DNA of 64,000 nt from Chlamydoabsidia padenii (taxonomy: Eukaryota > Mucoromycota > Mucoromycetes > Mucorales > Cunninghamellaceae), in assembly GCA_025330725.1 (NCBI GenBank), contig JAIWND010000006.1, positions 682,001 through 746,000 of the forward strand, given 5' to 3'. Below are positions 37,508-48,156 of this stretch, in pieces. Both the position numbers and the translations under genes were made by a program. Under the pieces are notes generated by a model. The model was not told where the DNA came from, searched no databases, and saw nothing but the letters and a program-made list of their open reading frames with translations. Positions within the stretch are counted from its first letter, which is position 1; every line of letters begins with the position of its first letter.

Positions 37508-37691
37508 CCCGCTTACTCTCGCCTTGAATCTTGGGAAGGCTCTACTAGCTTAATGAACAAGTGATGCTAATGACAAAAATGACCATGTGCATTCCTTAGC
37601 CTATTTCCAACAAACTTTACATAATGGTCACTGTACCAAGTCCACTGTATGGAGTATTATAGTCTCAAGATTGTTTTACCCTGACTTTTGT
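37508..37691 (+). repeat. Direct repeat copy 1 (period 246 bp)
   Basis: About 184 bp, more than 90 percent identical by eye to 37754-37937, including CTTGGGAAGGCTCTACTAGC and CCTATTTCCAACAAACTTTA. It is followed by an A-rich spacer. It has no long reading frame and no splice signals. Confidence 0.85.
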
Positions 37692-37753
37692 AAAAAAAAA
37701 AAAAAAAAGTTGCAGAATGAAAATTGACACACAAGATAAAACTTAATTCAAAA

Positions 37754-37937
37754 CCCGCTTACTCTCGCCTTGAACCTTGGGAAGGCTCTACTAGCTTGAT
37801 GAACAAGTGATGCTAATGACAAAAGTGACCATGTGCATTCCTTAGCCTATTTCCAACAAACTTTACATAATGGTCATTGTACCAAGTCCATTGTATGGAG
37901 CAGTATAGCCTCAAGATAGTTTTAACTTGACTTTTTT
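37754..37937 (+). repeat. Direct repeat copy 2 (period 246 bp)
   Basis: Second copy of the block. Its reverse strand begins with GCGGGTTTTGAA just outside the repeat, close to the window's promoter motif, so the unit may be a duplicated promoter or 5' flank. Confidence 0.85.
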
Positions 37938-38253
37938 AATGAGATTGTGTTTTGAGGCACTCATTTTCAAGCCTGGTCGGGGTTCACATTACGTGATTTC
38001 TGGGGAGGGAAAGACTCGGTCTTTTTAAAGAACATTTTCACATCCCGATAAAAGAAGTTTCGAGTAAATTTAGTTTTTCGTCGATTAGGGTAAACTTTAG
38101 CGCGAGTGGCTTCCTATAGGCTTCATCCCATTAATGCGAACTATAATGGCCAATGTCCTGTATAAGATTGTTATAATTTGACAATGCATGGGTTTTGATC
38201 ATCTGTATTTTTCTTTTCCACACCATATAAAAGAGCTTTTAAATTCTTTTCAG

Positions 38254-38552
38254 CTTTCCCTGGGGATGCCCACCTCTTTAACAAACAACAACAATTTGTC
38301 AGTCAATCCCTGGATGAGAATATGGCTGATACCCCTTCCTTTGAGAGGGTTGGGTACGGGGCTTCGGCCAACGGTAAGTGAAAAATAAAAGGAAACCACA
38401 TACTTCCCACATAATATTAACTAATATTTCATCCTCCGCTTATTTGACGAAAAATTCAAGTTGCCCAGAAGTTTCATGCCTCTTCTCACATGGAGGCTGT
38501 GATATCATTCAATACAGTGGGTTATGATAATCGGGGGATTATCATCGTATAA
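38254..38552 (+). CDS. Putative two-exon reading frame, unidentified
   Basis: A stretch after TTTTCAG at 38253 (open to 38373, GTAAGT donor) joins in frame with 38461-38552. The joined peptide includes MADTPSFERVGYGASAN and HASSHMEAVISFNTVGYDN and stops at TAA. It has no upstream exon that I can find and no family I recognise. It lies 70 nt before the next gene and could instead be part of its 5' UTR. Treat as a hypothesis. Confidence 0.28.
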
Positions 38553-38625
38553 ATAAATAAATAAAAGGCTCCCTATATAAAGGATCAATCGCATCACTTT
38601 CTTTTACATTTTGGTTTGTCAAGCG

Positions 38626-39926
38626 ATGGAGTATGTTTTTCGATCTTTTCAAAACCAAACTCATCTAAGCGATGATACGGGTGTTTATGAAGGCGGTAAA
38701 TATAAAATGCCAGACCTTTCTTGGTCCAACGTCTTACTTGCCAGCAGCTTCTTTTTGATCGATTGTAAAGTTTTTTTTTTTCAAAGAGAGGGTGACTTGT
38801 TACTCACTCTTTTTTTTTTCAGTTGCCATTTCTTTTACCCTTCAATTGAAAATATCCCGACCTTTAATCATCAGTGCAACTCGATGCTTGGTCCAGTAAG
38901 CCAAATCGCGGGGTTTTAATATGCATGAACTCATCCTCAAACTTTTTTTTTCAAAAAAAAAAAAAAAAGACTGACAGTGATGGTAATAAATCATATTTTT
39001 CATCTACGTTCTTGTGTAACATATTAATACATTTGTTTGATTTCAGGGGTTTATCTTGGAGGATCTTTTTCGACAGCGTAACCCGTATGCTATTGCCGCC
39101 ACTACTTGTAAGTGCCTTTTTTTTAACACCCGCCGATATGCCAAACTTGACTCCATTTCATCTAGTCGTTCTTGTTCTTTTGACCACGTTTGAAACTACT
39201 TTTAACAAATCAGAGAAATCATTCCGGGGAATAGTAAGTTTTTTTAAATAGGATATAGCCGAGGATCCTCATCCTCATTTGCAAATCTCCCCCTGATTAG
39301 TTCCTCTCGGTTTTCATTTGTACGTTCGTATCAATCCACCTGGTAGGCGTGATGGGTATCCGGTTTGCCATCAATAAGGTTCCTTTTTGGGCACCTGAGG
39401 TATATTTACCCACCATCGGATTACTCTTGGGTCTGACGGTGAATGCAATGGCGATGGCCATGAATGGTTTGGTAGGTGATTTAGTGAACACAGGCGGAGA
39501 TCGAGTGGAAGCCTTGTTGGCCATGGGAGCCACACGTTGGGAAGCGACTCAATACCAAACCCAGGAAGCCGTCCGATTGGCTATGCTACCGTCTATTCAG
39601 CGCATGTCGATCGCAGGCTTGATTGTGATCCCGGGTGCCATGGCAGGTCAGATCATGGGTGGGACCAGTGTTATGAATGCTGCCTATTATCAGCAAATCA
39701 TCTTGTTCATGGTCACTGCTTGTTCTTGTTTGGCATGCATGATGCTGGTGACAGTAAGTCTTGAAAAAGAAAAAGATAAAAGAAAGTAGGACTGATTTGG
39801 TTGAATGATGTTTAGATTGTACGAACCATCTTGTTGGATCCACAGCATCGACTTCGAAGAGAACGTATTTATGACGCAATGGATCTTTGTAGTTGTTTGA
39901 AAAGAAAGAAAACATTGGTAATATAG
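38626..39926 (+). CDS. UPF0014/FetB-like membrane protein (ABC-type metal transporter permease family)
   Basis: Seven exons, 305 residues: 38626-38764, 38823-38895, 38970-38982, 39047-39107, 39166-39233, 39301-39753, 39816-39926. The 13-nt third exon (ACTGACAGTGATG, flanked by AG and GTAATA) restores the family motif CLVQLTVMGFILEDLF; without it frame and motif break. Six or seven hydrophobic helices, the coupling segment MGATRWEATQYQTQEAVRLA, and GLIVIPGAMAGQIMGGTSVM match bacterial FetB and plant STAR2/ALS3. These are permeases that pair with a separate ATPase; FetAB exports iron and STAR1/2 affects aluminium tolerance. No ATPase gene lies nearby. The substrate in fungi is unknown. The start follows TATAAA at 38574. 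Confidence 0.87.
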
Positions 39927-40380
39927 GATGTACAATAAAAAAAAAAAAGTTCGGGAAGGATCAACTGCCATCGGGGTTGAAATATTTTGCATGAATTATC
40001 GAGATGCGAATTTAAATTCCGTTCACATACCCCTAAACCAGGCCCTTTGTTACAACATTTGATGGTGTTAACAAAAGGTATCAAAACGAGAATAGATTAC
40101 TGGTAAAGAGTTTGTTAAGAAAGCATTTTCCAGCAAGAAAGTAAAAACAAAAACAAGGAGTAAATAATGAGACATTTTTATTGATTGGAAGAATGAATGA
40201 TCAGTTTATTTTGAATGATGGATACTGCAAGATTGATATCAAAGGTGTGTTAAAAAATAGTATAAAGTATAAAAAGGGGATGATTGGAGGAAGAAGAGAG
40301 CAAAGTTACATACTAGACTAAAAAAAAAAAGAGTAAGAGAGACTACAAACTATATAAAAAAGGGGGGAAAAGGGGACAAT
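39927..40380. other. Convergent intergenic region, UPF0014 gene and eIF3g 3' ends
   Basis: AATAAAAAAA near 39935 and T-rich DNA on the other strand serve as terminators for both genes. Nothing else is seen. Confidence 0.5.
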
Positions 40381-41578
40381 CTATTGACTACGAGCGAATT
40401 CCACCCTGAGGATCAGATTGTCATAACCATAACCATTGACAGCTTGTTGAGCACGTTCAGCATCTTCGCGATCAGCAAAAGACACAAAAGCAAACCCTTT
40501 ACACATCCGAGTTTCACGATCACGGGCCAAGAAGACACGAGTGATATTACCAAACCGACGGAAGAGTTCATTAATATCACTATCCATCACATCTTCAGAC
40601 AAGTTGGTGACCCGCAAAGTACAGTTATCATCGGCACCACCACGTCGATCGCCACCCCGCATCGATTCACCACCACTAGGAGAAGCACCTGCCGCCTTGT
40701 TACGAAGATGAGGAGGTGTGTATTTGTTAGGAGCGTCGGCATCGGAGCCTAGTTCAGCAGTGGTTTCCATCTTGACAGCTTCCAAAGAAGAGGTGATTTC
40801 GTCCAAAGGTTGAAGGGAATCTTTGTAAGGACATTTAGAAGTGAAATGTTCACCTTTACAGATTCGGCAAGTGATGTTCTTGGCTTTGCTTTGGGCACGT
40901 ACTTTTTCTTGAGCTTCTTCGACAGCGGCGGTTTCTACACTCTGTATTATAATAATCGTTAGACTTTGGTCGTTTATCACACCATGAGCCCCACATTTTA
41001 TTCTCTATTTCCTACCTTTCCAGTCTTGGATCCAAGTTTCAAAGGAATGTTTTCACCAATGGTAGTAGTCGACATATCAGGTCCAGGTTTATTACCTTGT
41101 TCTTCACCAAACTTGGCCCATTTTTTTCGTTGAGCTACTGATTTGTTGACATGTTCAGTCTTGAGTGTCGAGCGAATTTTACGAGTAACCTATAATCAAA
41201 AAATAAGTATTATCATCAAAACACTTATTCATTCGTTCTGGTCCGTTTTCCCATCCACCAATTACCATCCTGTTGTTCTTTTTTCTTTTCTTTTCTTTAC
41301 CTTGACTTTCTTTCCCGCATCGTTTTCCTTGTATTCGATAATGTTCTTGATACCGTTTTCATCAGTGAATACTTTGGGTTGATAGGGATCTATGTTTAAA
41401 GTGTTATAGATGAGAAGGATGTTGTGTTAATGAGTTTGTTGTTTTATGCTTACCTTCGTATTCCATATCGTCCGCCCATGATTTGGATTGCAATCTAACA
41501 AAACCGCAAGTTATAAACAGATGAGTATCATTGCATGTATTTCCCCTCCAATGTCATTATTAGCACTTACGCGTTCAT
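40381..41578 (-). CDS. TIF35: Translation initiation factor eIF3 subunit g
   Basis: Five exons (41578-41571, 41494-41454, 41389-41301, 41189-41016, 40941-40381) give 290 residues. The start exon is only 8 nt (ATGAACGC). The N terminus SWADDMEYEDPYQPKVFTDE binds eIF3i in the family. A CCHC knuckle lies in CRICKGEHFTSKCPY. The C terminus is an RRM with RNP2 LRVTNLS and RNP1 KGFAFVSF. eIF3g promotes scanning and reinitiation on the 40S subunit. The gene is divergent from RPS14 with 223 bp between their start codons. Confidence 0.95.
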
Positions 41579-41724
41579 GATAGTATATACAGTAGGCTAG
41601 GATGAAGGAAGTAAAAGAAGTAAAATAAGAAAAAAACCCCTCGGGTACCTTTTTTGTTTTGTGACAGGCTACTTTTTTTTTTTTTTCCAACCACACATCA
41701 AAGCCGCTCACTCGCCCACAGATT

Positions 41725-41735
41725 TTTAAATCCCG
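41725..41735 (-). promoter_or_regulatory. Exact promoter motif CGGGATTTAAA between eIF3g and RPS14
   Basis: Preceded by GG on its strand. It lies 67 nt before the RPS14 ATG and 147 nt from the eIF3g ATG, so one copy may serve two translation genes. Confidence 0.6.
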
Positions 41736-41801
41736 CCAGACATTGAAAAAAGAGGCATTGGCAGGTCCATCCTTGTTTCGTTCTTTCTCTTTCAAATCAT
41801 C

Positions 41802-42460
41802 ATGGTAAGTCATCACACCTCTAACATGCACTAGCGCAATCGATGTTATGGAATGGAATGGATGGATGCATGGATGGATGTATCTATAACAAACGACATG
41901 AAAAAGGATGGATGCATGGATGGAACGTGAGGATTATGCCAACTATTGAATCAACACATTCTTACCACCACTTTTTTTTTTTTTTACTATGTATACATCG
42001 ACCTTTATAGTCCAAGCGTGCTGCCGTTAAGAAGCCTGTTGAAACCGTGACCCTCGGTCCCCAAGTCCGTGAAGGTGAACTCGTCTTTGGTGTTGCTCAC
42101 ATCTTTGCCTCCTTCAACGATACCTTTGTCCACGTGACTGATCTCTCTGGCCGTGAAACCATCTCCCGTGTTACTGGTGGTATGAAGGTCAAGGCCGATC
42201 GTGATGAATCTTCTCCTTACGCCGCCATGTTGGCTGCCCAAGATGTGGCTGCCAAGTGCAAGGAACTCGGTATCAACGCTCTCCACGTCAAGATCCGGGC
42301 TACTGGTGGTACTGGTGTCAAGACTCCTGGTCCTGGTGGTCAATCTGCTCTCCGTGCTCTTGCTCGTGCTGGTATGCGCATTGGTCGTATCGAAGATACT
42401 ACTCCTATCCCTACCGATAGCACCAGAAGAAAGGGTGGTCGTCGTGGTCGTCGTCTCTAG
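41802..42460 (+). CDS. RPS14: Ribosomal protein uS11 (RPS14)
   Basis: The first exon is the start codon alone (41802-41804, ATG|GTAAGT); exon 2 is 42011-42460. Together they give 150 residues. [40 protein letters not shown] and the end GGRRGRRL are those of eukaryotic uS11. It sits on the platform of the 40S subunit near the mRNA exit. The 206-nt intron has a degenerate GGATGGATGCATGGATGG repeat. Codon use is biased towards C-ending codons compared with neighbours, as expected of a highly expressed gene. AATAAA lies at 42536. Confidence 0.97.
41850..41923 (+). repeat. ATGG-type tandem repeat in the RPS14 intron
   Basis: Two clusters of GGATGGATGCATGGATGG-like units separated by about 25 nt. 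No snoRNA boxes were recognised in this intron. Confidence 0.7.
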
Positions 42461-42583
42461 TTTATGTGCTGCTCCATTGGACCTTACTATACTCTCTTGT
42501 CTTTTATCATCTTATCCATGCATCTTTATATAAATAATAAAAGGATATTGTGTGATTTGTCTTTACTACATTCATTTGTCTTG

Positions 42584-42585
<2 letters not shown>

Positions 42586-42614
<29 letters not shown>
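42586..42614 (+). repeat. 29-base T tract downstream of RPS14
   Basis: Intergenic homopolymer between the RPS14 3' end and the next promoter. Confidence 0.8.
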
Positions 42615-42616
<2 letters not shown>

Positions 42617-42658
42617 CAATACACGTGGATTTGACATTTTTGCTGATTGGCATGATGG

Positions 42659-42669
42659 CGGGATTTAAA
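42659..42669 (+). promoter_or_regulatory. Exact promoter motif CGGGATTTAAA before glucose-6-phosphate epimerase
   Basis: Preceded by GG, 81 nt upstream of the ATG at 42750. Confidence 0.6.
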
Positions 42670-42749
42670 CTACTTTTTTGGGGGGATAAATTTTAATGTC
42701 TAGCCGATTTTCATTTCTTTACATCTCTTTTACTTGATTATCATCAACC

Positions 42750-44049
<1,300 letters not shown>

Positions 44050-44259
44050 ATTAACATTTGTATTTTGTTTTGCACATAAATTGTTTGTCTATTGGAAAGT
44101 CTTTATTGACTAGTCAAATGGTGTTTTTTATCCCTTCTTCTTCTTTTTACTGCATTGATTCTCCTCCTTCCATAGAGAGAAGATATACATACATTTACTG
44201 CTAATCCTTGTGGTGGACCTGATGATGCTGCTGCCTGTAACTCGATCTGGGAAAGTAGG

Positions 44260-44305
<46 letters not shown>
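44260..44305 (-). repeat. 46-base homopolymer (A on plus strand)
   Basis: The longest homopolymer in the window. On the minus strand it is a T tract followed by CCTACTTTCCCAG, resembling an intron end. Confidence 0.85.
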
Positions 44306-44307
<2 letters not shown>

Positions 44308-44624
44308 CTGATACAAATACGGGAAAATAATATGGGATATGTGATACAACCTTGTATCTTACTTTTTTAGATAAAAGGGGACCCTGCTGCATGGAACTTT
44401 TGGTGGTGCCACCTTGGGCATCTCGGAAGATCTCTTTGATGAATTAGGTATACCCTACAACAGAAATATACTGGATCTTCTCGGAAAAAAAAGAATTAGT
44501 ATAGTTAGTCATTTAGGATAATCTCCCCTCTCCCCTTTAATTACCCCAAATCAGAACGAAATAAAGATCACTTAATATTAACCTATGACGAAGTTGCGCT
44601 TTTGACCAAATATAATGTGTATTT

Positions 44625-44810
44625 ACTTGGGAAATATGGAATGCTTCTCTTTTTTGTGATGATGAATCTTCCGAGGTTTCAAATCGAGATGGATGATCTC
44701 TGGATATCAGCTTTTTTTTTTTTTTTTTTTTTTTGCAGATCAAACAGAATACCCATCTAAACCAATATTGAGTTTCCCTCATAGAGCATAACAAAAATCA
44801 AGGCATCTTT
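44625..44810 (-). pseudogene. Protein-kinase-like relic
   Basis: On the minus strand, DALIFVMLYEGNS resembles a kinase hinge (..FVMEY.EG..). After a stop codon and a 22-base A run, EIIHLDLKPRKI resembles the catalytic loop IIHLDLKPENI; Asn is replaced by Lys, which would kill the site. Stops and frame changes interrupt the rest. No glycine loop or DFG was found. Two matches in the right order and spacing make a relic likely but not proven. Confidence 0.38.
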
Positions 44811-44910
44811 CTTTGACAAACTTGACCCACTGACACGGTGATGAAACTGTCCTGCCAAGCATGCACGTATAAAACATCACGACCTATATCCCGTGTAACA
44901 AGATCGTGAG

Positions 44911-44921
44911 CGGGATTTGAA
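44911..44921 (+). promoter_or_regulatory. Exact promoter motif CGGGATTTGAA, orphan
   Basis: Preceded by AG, with only a 15-codon frame beginning 39 nt downstream. It may mark a lost gene. Confidence 0.4.
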
Positions 44922-45010
44922 AAAAAGTTCGAGGAACGAAAATAATCAAGCTAAACACAATGTCAAAAGGACCAAGAAAAATGGAATTCATTTCTTCTTT
45001 CCAATGATTC

Positions 45011-45060
45011 TTCTGTTCTGTTGTGTTCCGTTCTGTTCCGTTCTGTTCTGTTCTGTTCTA
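45011..45060 (+). repeat. GTTCT pentanucleotide microsatellite
   Basis: About ten imperfect GTTCT/GTTCC units. Confidence 0.8.
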
Positions 45061-45198
45061 TTCCTATTTGATTCGGTCACCTCTATTTTTCTACTTCAGG
45101 GGTGAACAAGATGGGTTTCTGGGGTTGAATTGATCGTTTTTAGTTTAGTTGTGTGGCATGCATCTTCTTTTTTCGTTTATTTAAGTTTTCTGTCTTTT

Positions 45199-45229
45199 TT
45201 CCTTTCTTTCTTTCTTTCTTTCTTTCTCT
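45199..45229 (+). repeat. CTTT microsatellite
   Basis: About seven CTTT units in a pyrimidine-rich stretch. Confidence 0.8.
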
Positions 45230-45331
45230 CTTTTCCCTCTTCTTTAGCTTTCTCCTTTCCTATCATTCAACCTTGAATAATGAGTATGAACAACATACAA
45301 AGAAAAAAAAAAAACCTGCATGATGATTGAT

Positions 45332-45342
45332 TTCAAGTCCCG
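45332..45342 (-). promoter_or_regulatory. Promoter motif variant CGGGACTTGAA, orphan
   Basis: Same variant as at NAA40 but without a recognisable gene next to it. Confidence 0.3.
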
Positions 45343-45438
45343 ACTTTTTCATAGATTGCAAAGGGAGAAAGCTCCTTACTGAACATCGTGGCTCATGTGG
45401 GAATAACAACGTAAGGTACACCTTGACAACCTAAAACT

Positions 45439-45645
45439 TTAATCACTCAATTCTTTCTCCTTGTAGCCAAGTATCGACAATACATGCTCGTCTTCTTCCC
45501 GCTGAGTCATGGTTTTCTCCTCAGGGAGGAAAACCGGTGGACATATTTGCATCTGGCAGGATTCATCGCGGCTACAAAACGGCTCGCCCGGTGGAGTGCC
45601 AAATCCCATCGTCATCCCTGTCTTGACGATGGGATAAAACCCCAA
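45439..45645 (-). pseudogene. Short permease-like N-terminal relic
   Basis: A 68-codon frame ending QREEDEHVLSILGYKEKELS, similar to the cytosolic N terminus of fungal amino-acid/GABA permeases (..D..VL..LGYKQEL..), then a stop and no transmembrane segments. The match is short, so this may be chance. Confidence 0.22.
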
Positions 45646-45884
45646 CTTCTGATACTATCCATTTTGTTGTTTACGAAATAAATAAATAAAACTTTTTTTT
45701 TTCGTTGTAATCCTGATCGTTGCACAAGAGCCTTTTCCTTTTATAGAAAAATTTTCTAGAAGCTCCATGTTATTCTTCTTGAAAATGGGTTTACCATTGT
45801 GTAGCGCATGGACATGCCTTCATCGCCGCTCAGATCATCTCGGTCATGCCATTATAATTGATGTGTAGAAAGGCCCAAAAAAAA

Positions 45885-45895
45885 CGGGGTTTGAA
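45885..45895 (+). promoter_or_regulatory. Promoter motif variant CGGGGTTTGAA, orphan
   Basis: One mismatch; no gene downstream. Confidence 0.3.
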
Positions 45896-46110
45896 TCTAG
45901 ATTTGGAAACGTTGTTGCATTGTCGATACAAATCATGATCTCATTACAATGACCAAGTAAAACCTGTTGGTTTTTAGTGTTGTAATACCAAGTAATTCCA
46001 CGTTTTCAGATCGGTTTAGATCGCACCTGATAGCAATGGAAACCCTGTAGTTGGCTTCGTGTCAAAAAAAGAAAGAGAAAAGAAATCGGCGTATAAATTT
46101 ACTGCACAGA

Positions 46111-46121
46111 TTCAGATCCCG
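46111..46121 (-). promoter_or_regulatory. Promoter motif variant CGGGATCTGAA, orphan
   Basis: The same variant as upstream of the Fanzor relic; no gene recognised beside it. Confidence 0.3.
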
Positions 46122-46471
46122 CTTCGGTGTGAAAAGAAAAAGGAAAGTGTACGAACTTCTATGACATGCCTAAATGTGATACAGTCAAAAACTTGTTCAA
46201 TCCAATCAGTTTATTGTGTTGAAACATACAGATTTAAGCATCATTATCCTGTTCCCTAGATGTCAGAAAAAAAGGAAGCGCTTGTTTCAAATATAAAGTC
46301 CCATTCAATAATCATCTACCCCATACGGTTAGAGTATTGTCCCCATCCCAGCCTACGTATTATTCCCACTAGCCCATCTATCCATCCAACGTGCTTAATC
46401 ATTTCCAATAAAAAGAGCCCGACAGCCCTACGCTTTATTAAGTTTACCAAGTTAATTAAGATAAGACTAGG

Positions 46472-46887
46472 CTAGATATTATTTAAATCACGGCGAATCG
46501 ATCGAGACGACCGAGGATGTTGTACAGTATGCCCCGCTTCCATGTTTGAATCGGTATGACCGTGTTGATGCTGTTGTTGTTGATGTTGCTGCTGCTGCTT
46601 ATCTGAAGAAGGTGATTCGGTTGAAGGAGGATGCTGTTCCCATCTGTTTGTTGTTCCATAAGCTGTTGTATTCCATTCAGGATGATCACGAGATTCTTTT
46701 GATCCATCCCATTCATTTTCACCTTTATGAGATACTGGGGCTTGCCATGGTGCTAAATACAGGAAAATAGGTTAGCATATGTCTGTCTTTTAAGCACATT
46801 GTTACCTTCTATGTTCTTTGGTGGTTCCGCTGTAAAATCGGCTTGTTGTGAAGATCCATAGATGTTACTGTGGGTTGAAGATTCCAT
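46472..46887 (-). CDS. Small Gln/Ser-rich protein of unknown function
   Basis: Exons 46887-46806 and 46752-46472 encode 120 residues starting MESSTHSNIYGSSQQADF. It is polar throughout, with regularly placed Trp residues (APWQAPVSH, ENEWDGSK, HPEWNTTAYG, TNRWEQHPP), a Gln/His run and a basic end RSSRSIRRDL. No domain or membrane segment is seen. The frame is open across a good intron, but the composition gives little support for a family. Confidence 0.5.
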
Positions 46888-47296
46888 TTTGATTTTTTAA
46901 AGGTGATAGATAGTAAGCAGTAAGTATAAAAAGAAGAAAATACCTGTGGTGAAAAAAGAGAAGGAATAAAAAAAAAAAGGATTAAATGTACATGACATGG
47001 GTTTGCACAAAAAGTCCGATGAGTTGATTTCGATTTGATTGGAAGTAGTGCCAACTAGTAAGAATAGGTTAGACCGTGGATGGATGATGATTCTGTACTT
47101 ACCCAGTGTTCCTTAATAAGGCATAGAAGTATATGCCACATGTGTCAAGTTCCTATCGAGTTCTTTGGGCCAAGTGGGGCACTATGATAGTAAAGACAAG
47201 ATCAAGACCACAATGCATAATCACGTATACCATTCCTTAATATAATATAAAACACAACTTTATTGATCTATTGACACTATTTTACCTATATGATTT
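46888..47296. other. Intergenic region, 5' of the small Q-rich gene and 3' of the next gene
   Basis: AT-rich DNA without a clear motif copy; T-rich 3' flank of the mitochondrial-type gene at 47235-47290. No gene seen. Confidence 0.4.
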
Positions 47297-47852
47297 CTAT
47301 TTCTTGAAGAAGCCCTTGACCTTATCCACCACGCCACCTTTTCCTTCTTCTTCCTTCTTGTTGTCCTGGCCAAATGATTTCTGTAATTCAGCAATCGTCG
47401 CCATATCCAATTGGATACCCGCCTTTTGCATATCGCCTGCCAATTGTTGTACTTTAGCCTTGACCTATATAAACATCAGTTAATTCCTCCCCCCACCACA
47501 ACAACACTTGTTTTGTCTACTTTACCTCGGGGTCTTGCATCACTTTCATGATTTGCATATAGTTTAATTGCTTGCCTGTAGGATCGACACCTTTGGTTTG
47601 GATGAATGCTGTAAAGTCCAAGAGTTGTTGCATGATATGAGGATGTTGGGCCAGTTGATCCATTAGAGGGTGTCCTGTTTTAAACCCGTCTTGGTGAGAA
47701 GCATACAAAGTCGTTCGTGAAGAATGGAAGCCAAGTCGTTGTTGACGTTGGAAACTGGTTAGGGTGTTTGTTACCAGCCGGTGAGTGTTATTGCTTTGCA
47801 AAAGAGCCATACGAGTAAAAGCAAGGCGTCTGGTAATCATGAATGGATTCAT
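47297..47852 (-). CDS. Uncharacterised protein with probable mitochondrial presequence
   Basis: Exons 47852-47526 and 47464-47297 encode 164 residues. The N terminus is rich in Arg, Ser and Thr without acidic residues (MNPFMITRRLAFTRMALL, later RQQRLGFHSSRTTLYAS), typical of a cleaved matrix-targeting signal. The core has HPHIMQQLLDFTAFIQTKG and LNYMQIMKVMQDPEVKAKVQ, which is helical and STI1-like in look, followed by a basic tail VVDKVKGFFKK. I do not recognise the family. A motif copy lies 96 nt upstream. Confidence 0.72.
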
Positions 47853-48156
47853 TAGGTGTTGATAAAAAGTAAAGTAAACAGAAAAGAAGAGGAATTTAAT
47901 GGGGCACGTCTGTGTTTTTACAACTTTTTAAAACACCGAAATATTGACGGGATTTGAATATTGGCCCCCCTTCCACATGGTGATAATGCATTGACCCCTT
48001 TTCTATAATACAGTCTTTGTGATAACTGTAATTATTAGTCTTTACAAACATCCAAATAAACTATTCTATCCAATTTTTATTTACATAAACGCAAGTACTT
48101 TTTATTTATTTCAAAAAGACTATCCTAAGTGGGATACAGTAAGGAGAGGGTTAAAA
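47853..48156. other. Intergenic region with an exact promoter motif
   Basis: Promoter of the gene at 47297-47852 with the motif at 47948, then the 3' flank of the esterase gene. No further gene. Confidence 0.5.
47948..47958 (+). promoter_or_regulatory. Exact promoter motif CGGGATTTGAA upstream of the mitochondrial-type gene
   Basis: 96 nt from the minus-strand ATG at 47852 and pointing away from it, which suggests the element works in either orientation. Confidence 0.55.

Larger units (their letters stand above)
37215..38253. other. Intergenic region with duplicated block
   Basis: METTL25 3' flank, two direct copies of a 184-bp block (listed separately), and a tail with TCGGGGTTCAC and ATCCCGATAAAAG fragments. 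There is no gene in the first 1 kb. Confidence 0.5.
44050..46471. other. Gene graveyard: relics, repeats and orphan promoter motifs
   Basis: About 2.4 kb without an intact gene. It holds a 46-base A run, a kinase-like relic, a short permease-like relic, pentanucleotide and CTTT microsatellites, and four motif copies (44911, 45332, 45885, 46111). A short frame at 44960 (MSKGPRKMEF..) 39 nt after the exact motif stops after 15 codons. Minus-strand text at about 44386-44450 (NSSKRSSEMPKVAPPKV) may be another exon scrap. Confidence 0.5.

Noticed and set aside
41805..42010. snoRNA hosted in the RPS14 intron
   Set aside because: No paired C/D or H/ACA boxes were recognised by eye; only ATGG-type repeats. 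A covariance search would decide.
44128..44392. Minus-strand frames with long Phe runs
   Set aside because: Translation of a 46-base T tract; the parts on each side could at most be scraps of a decayed gene.
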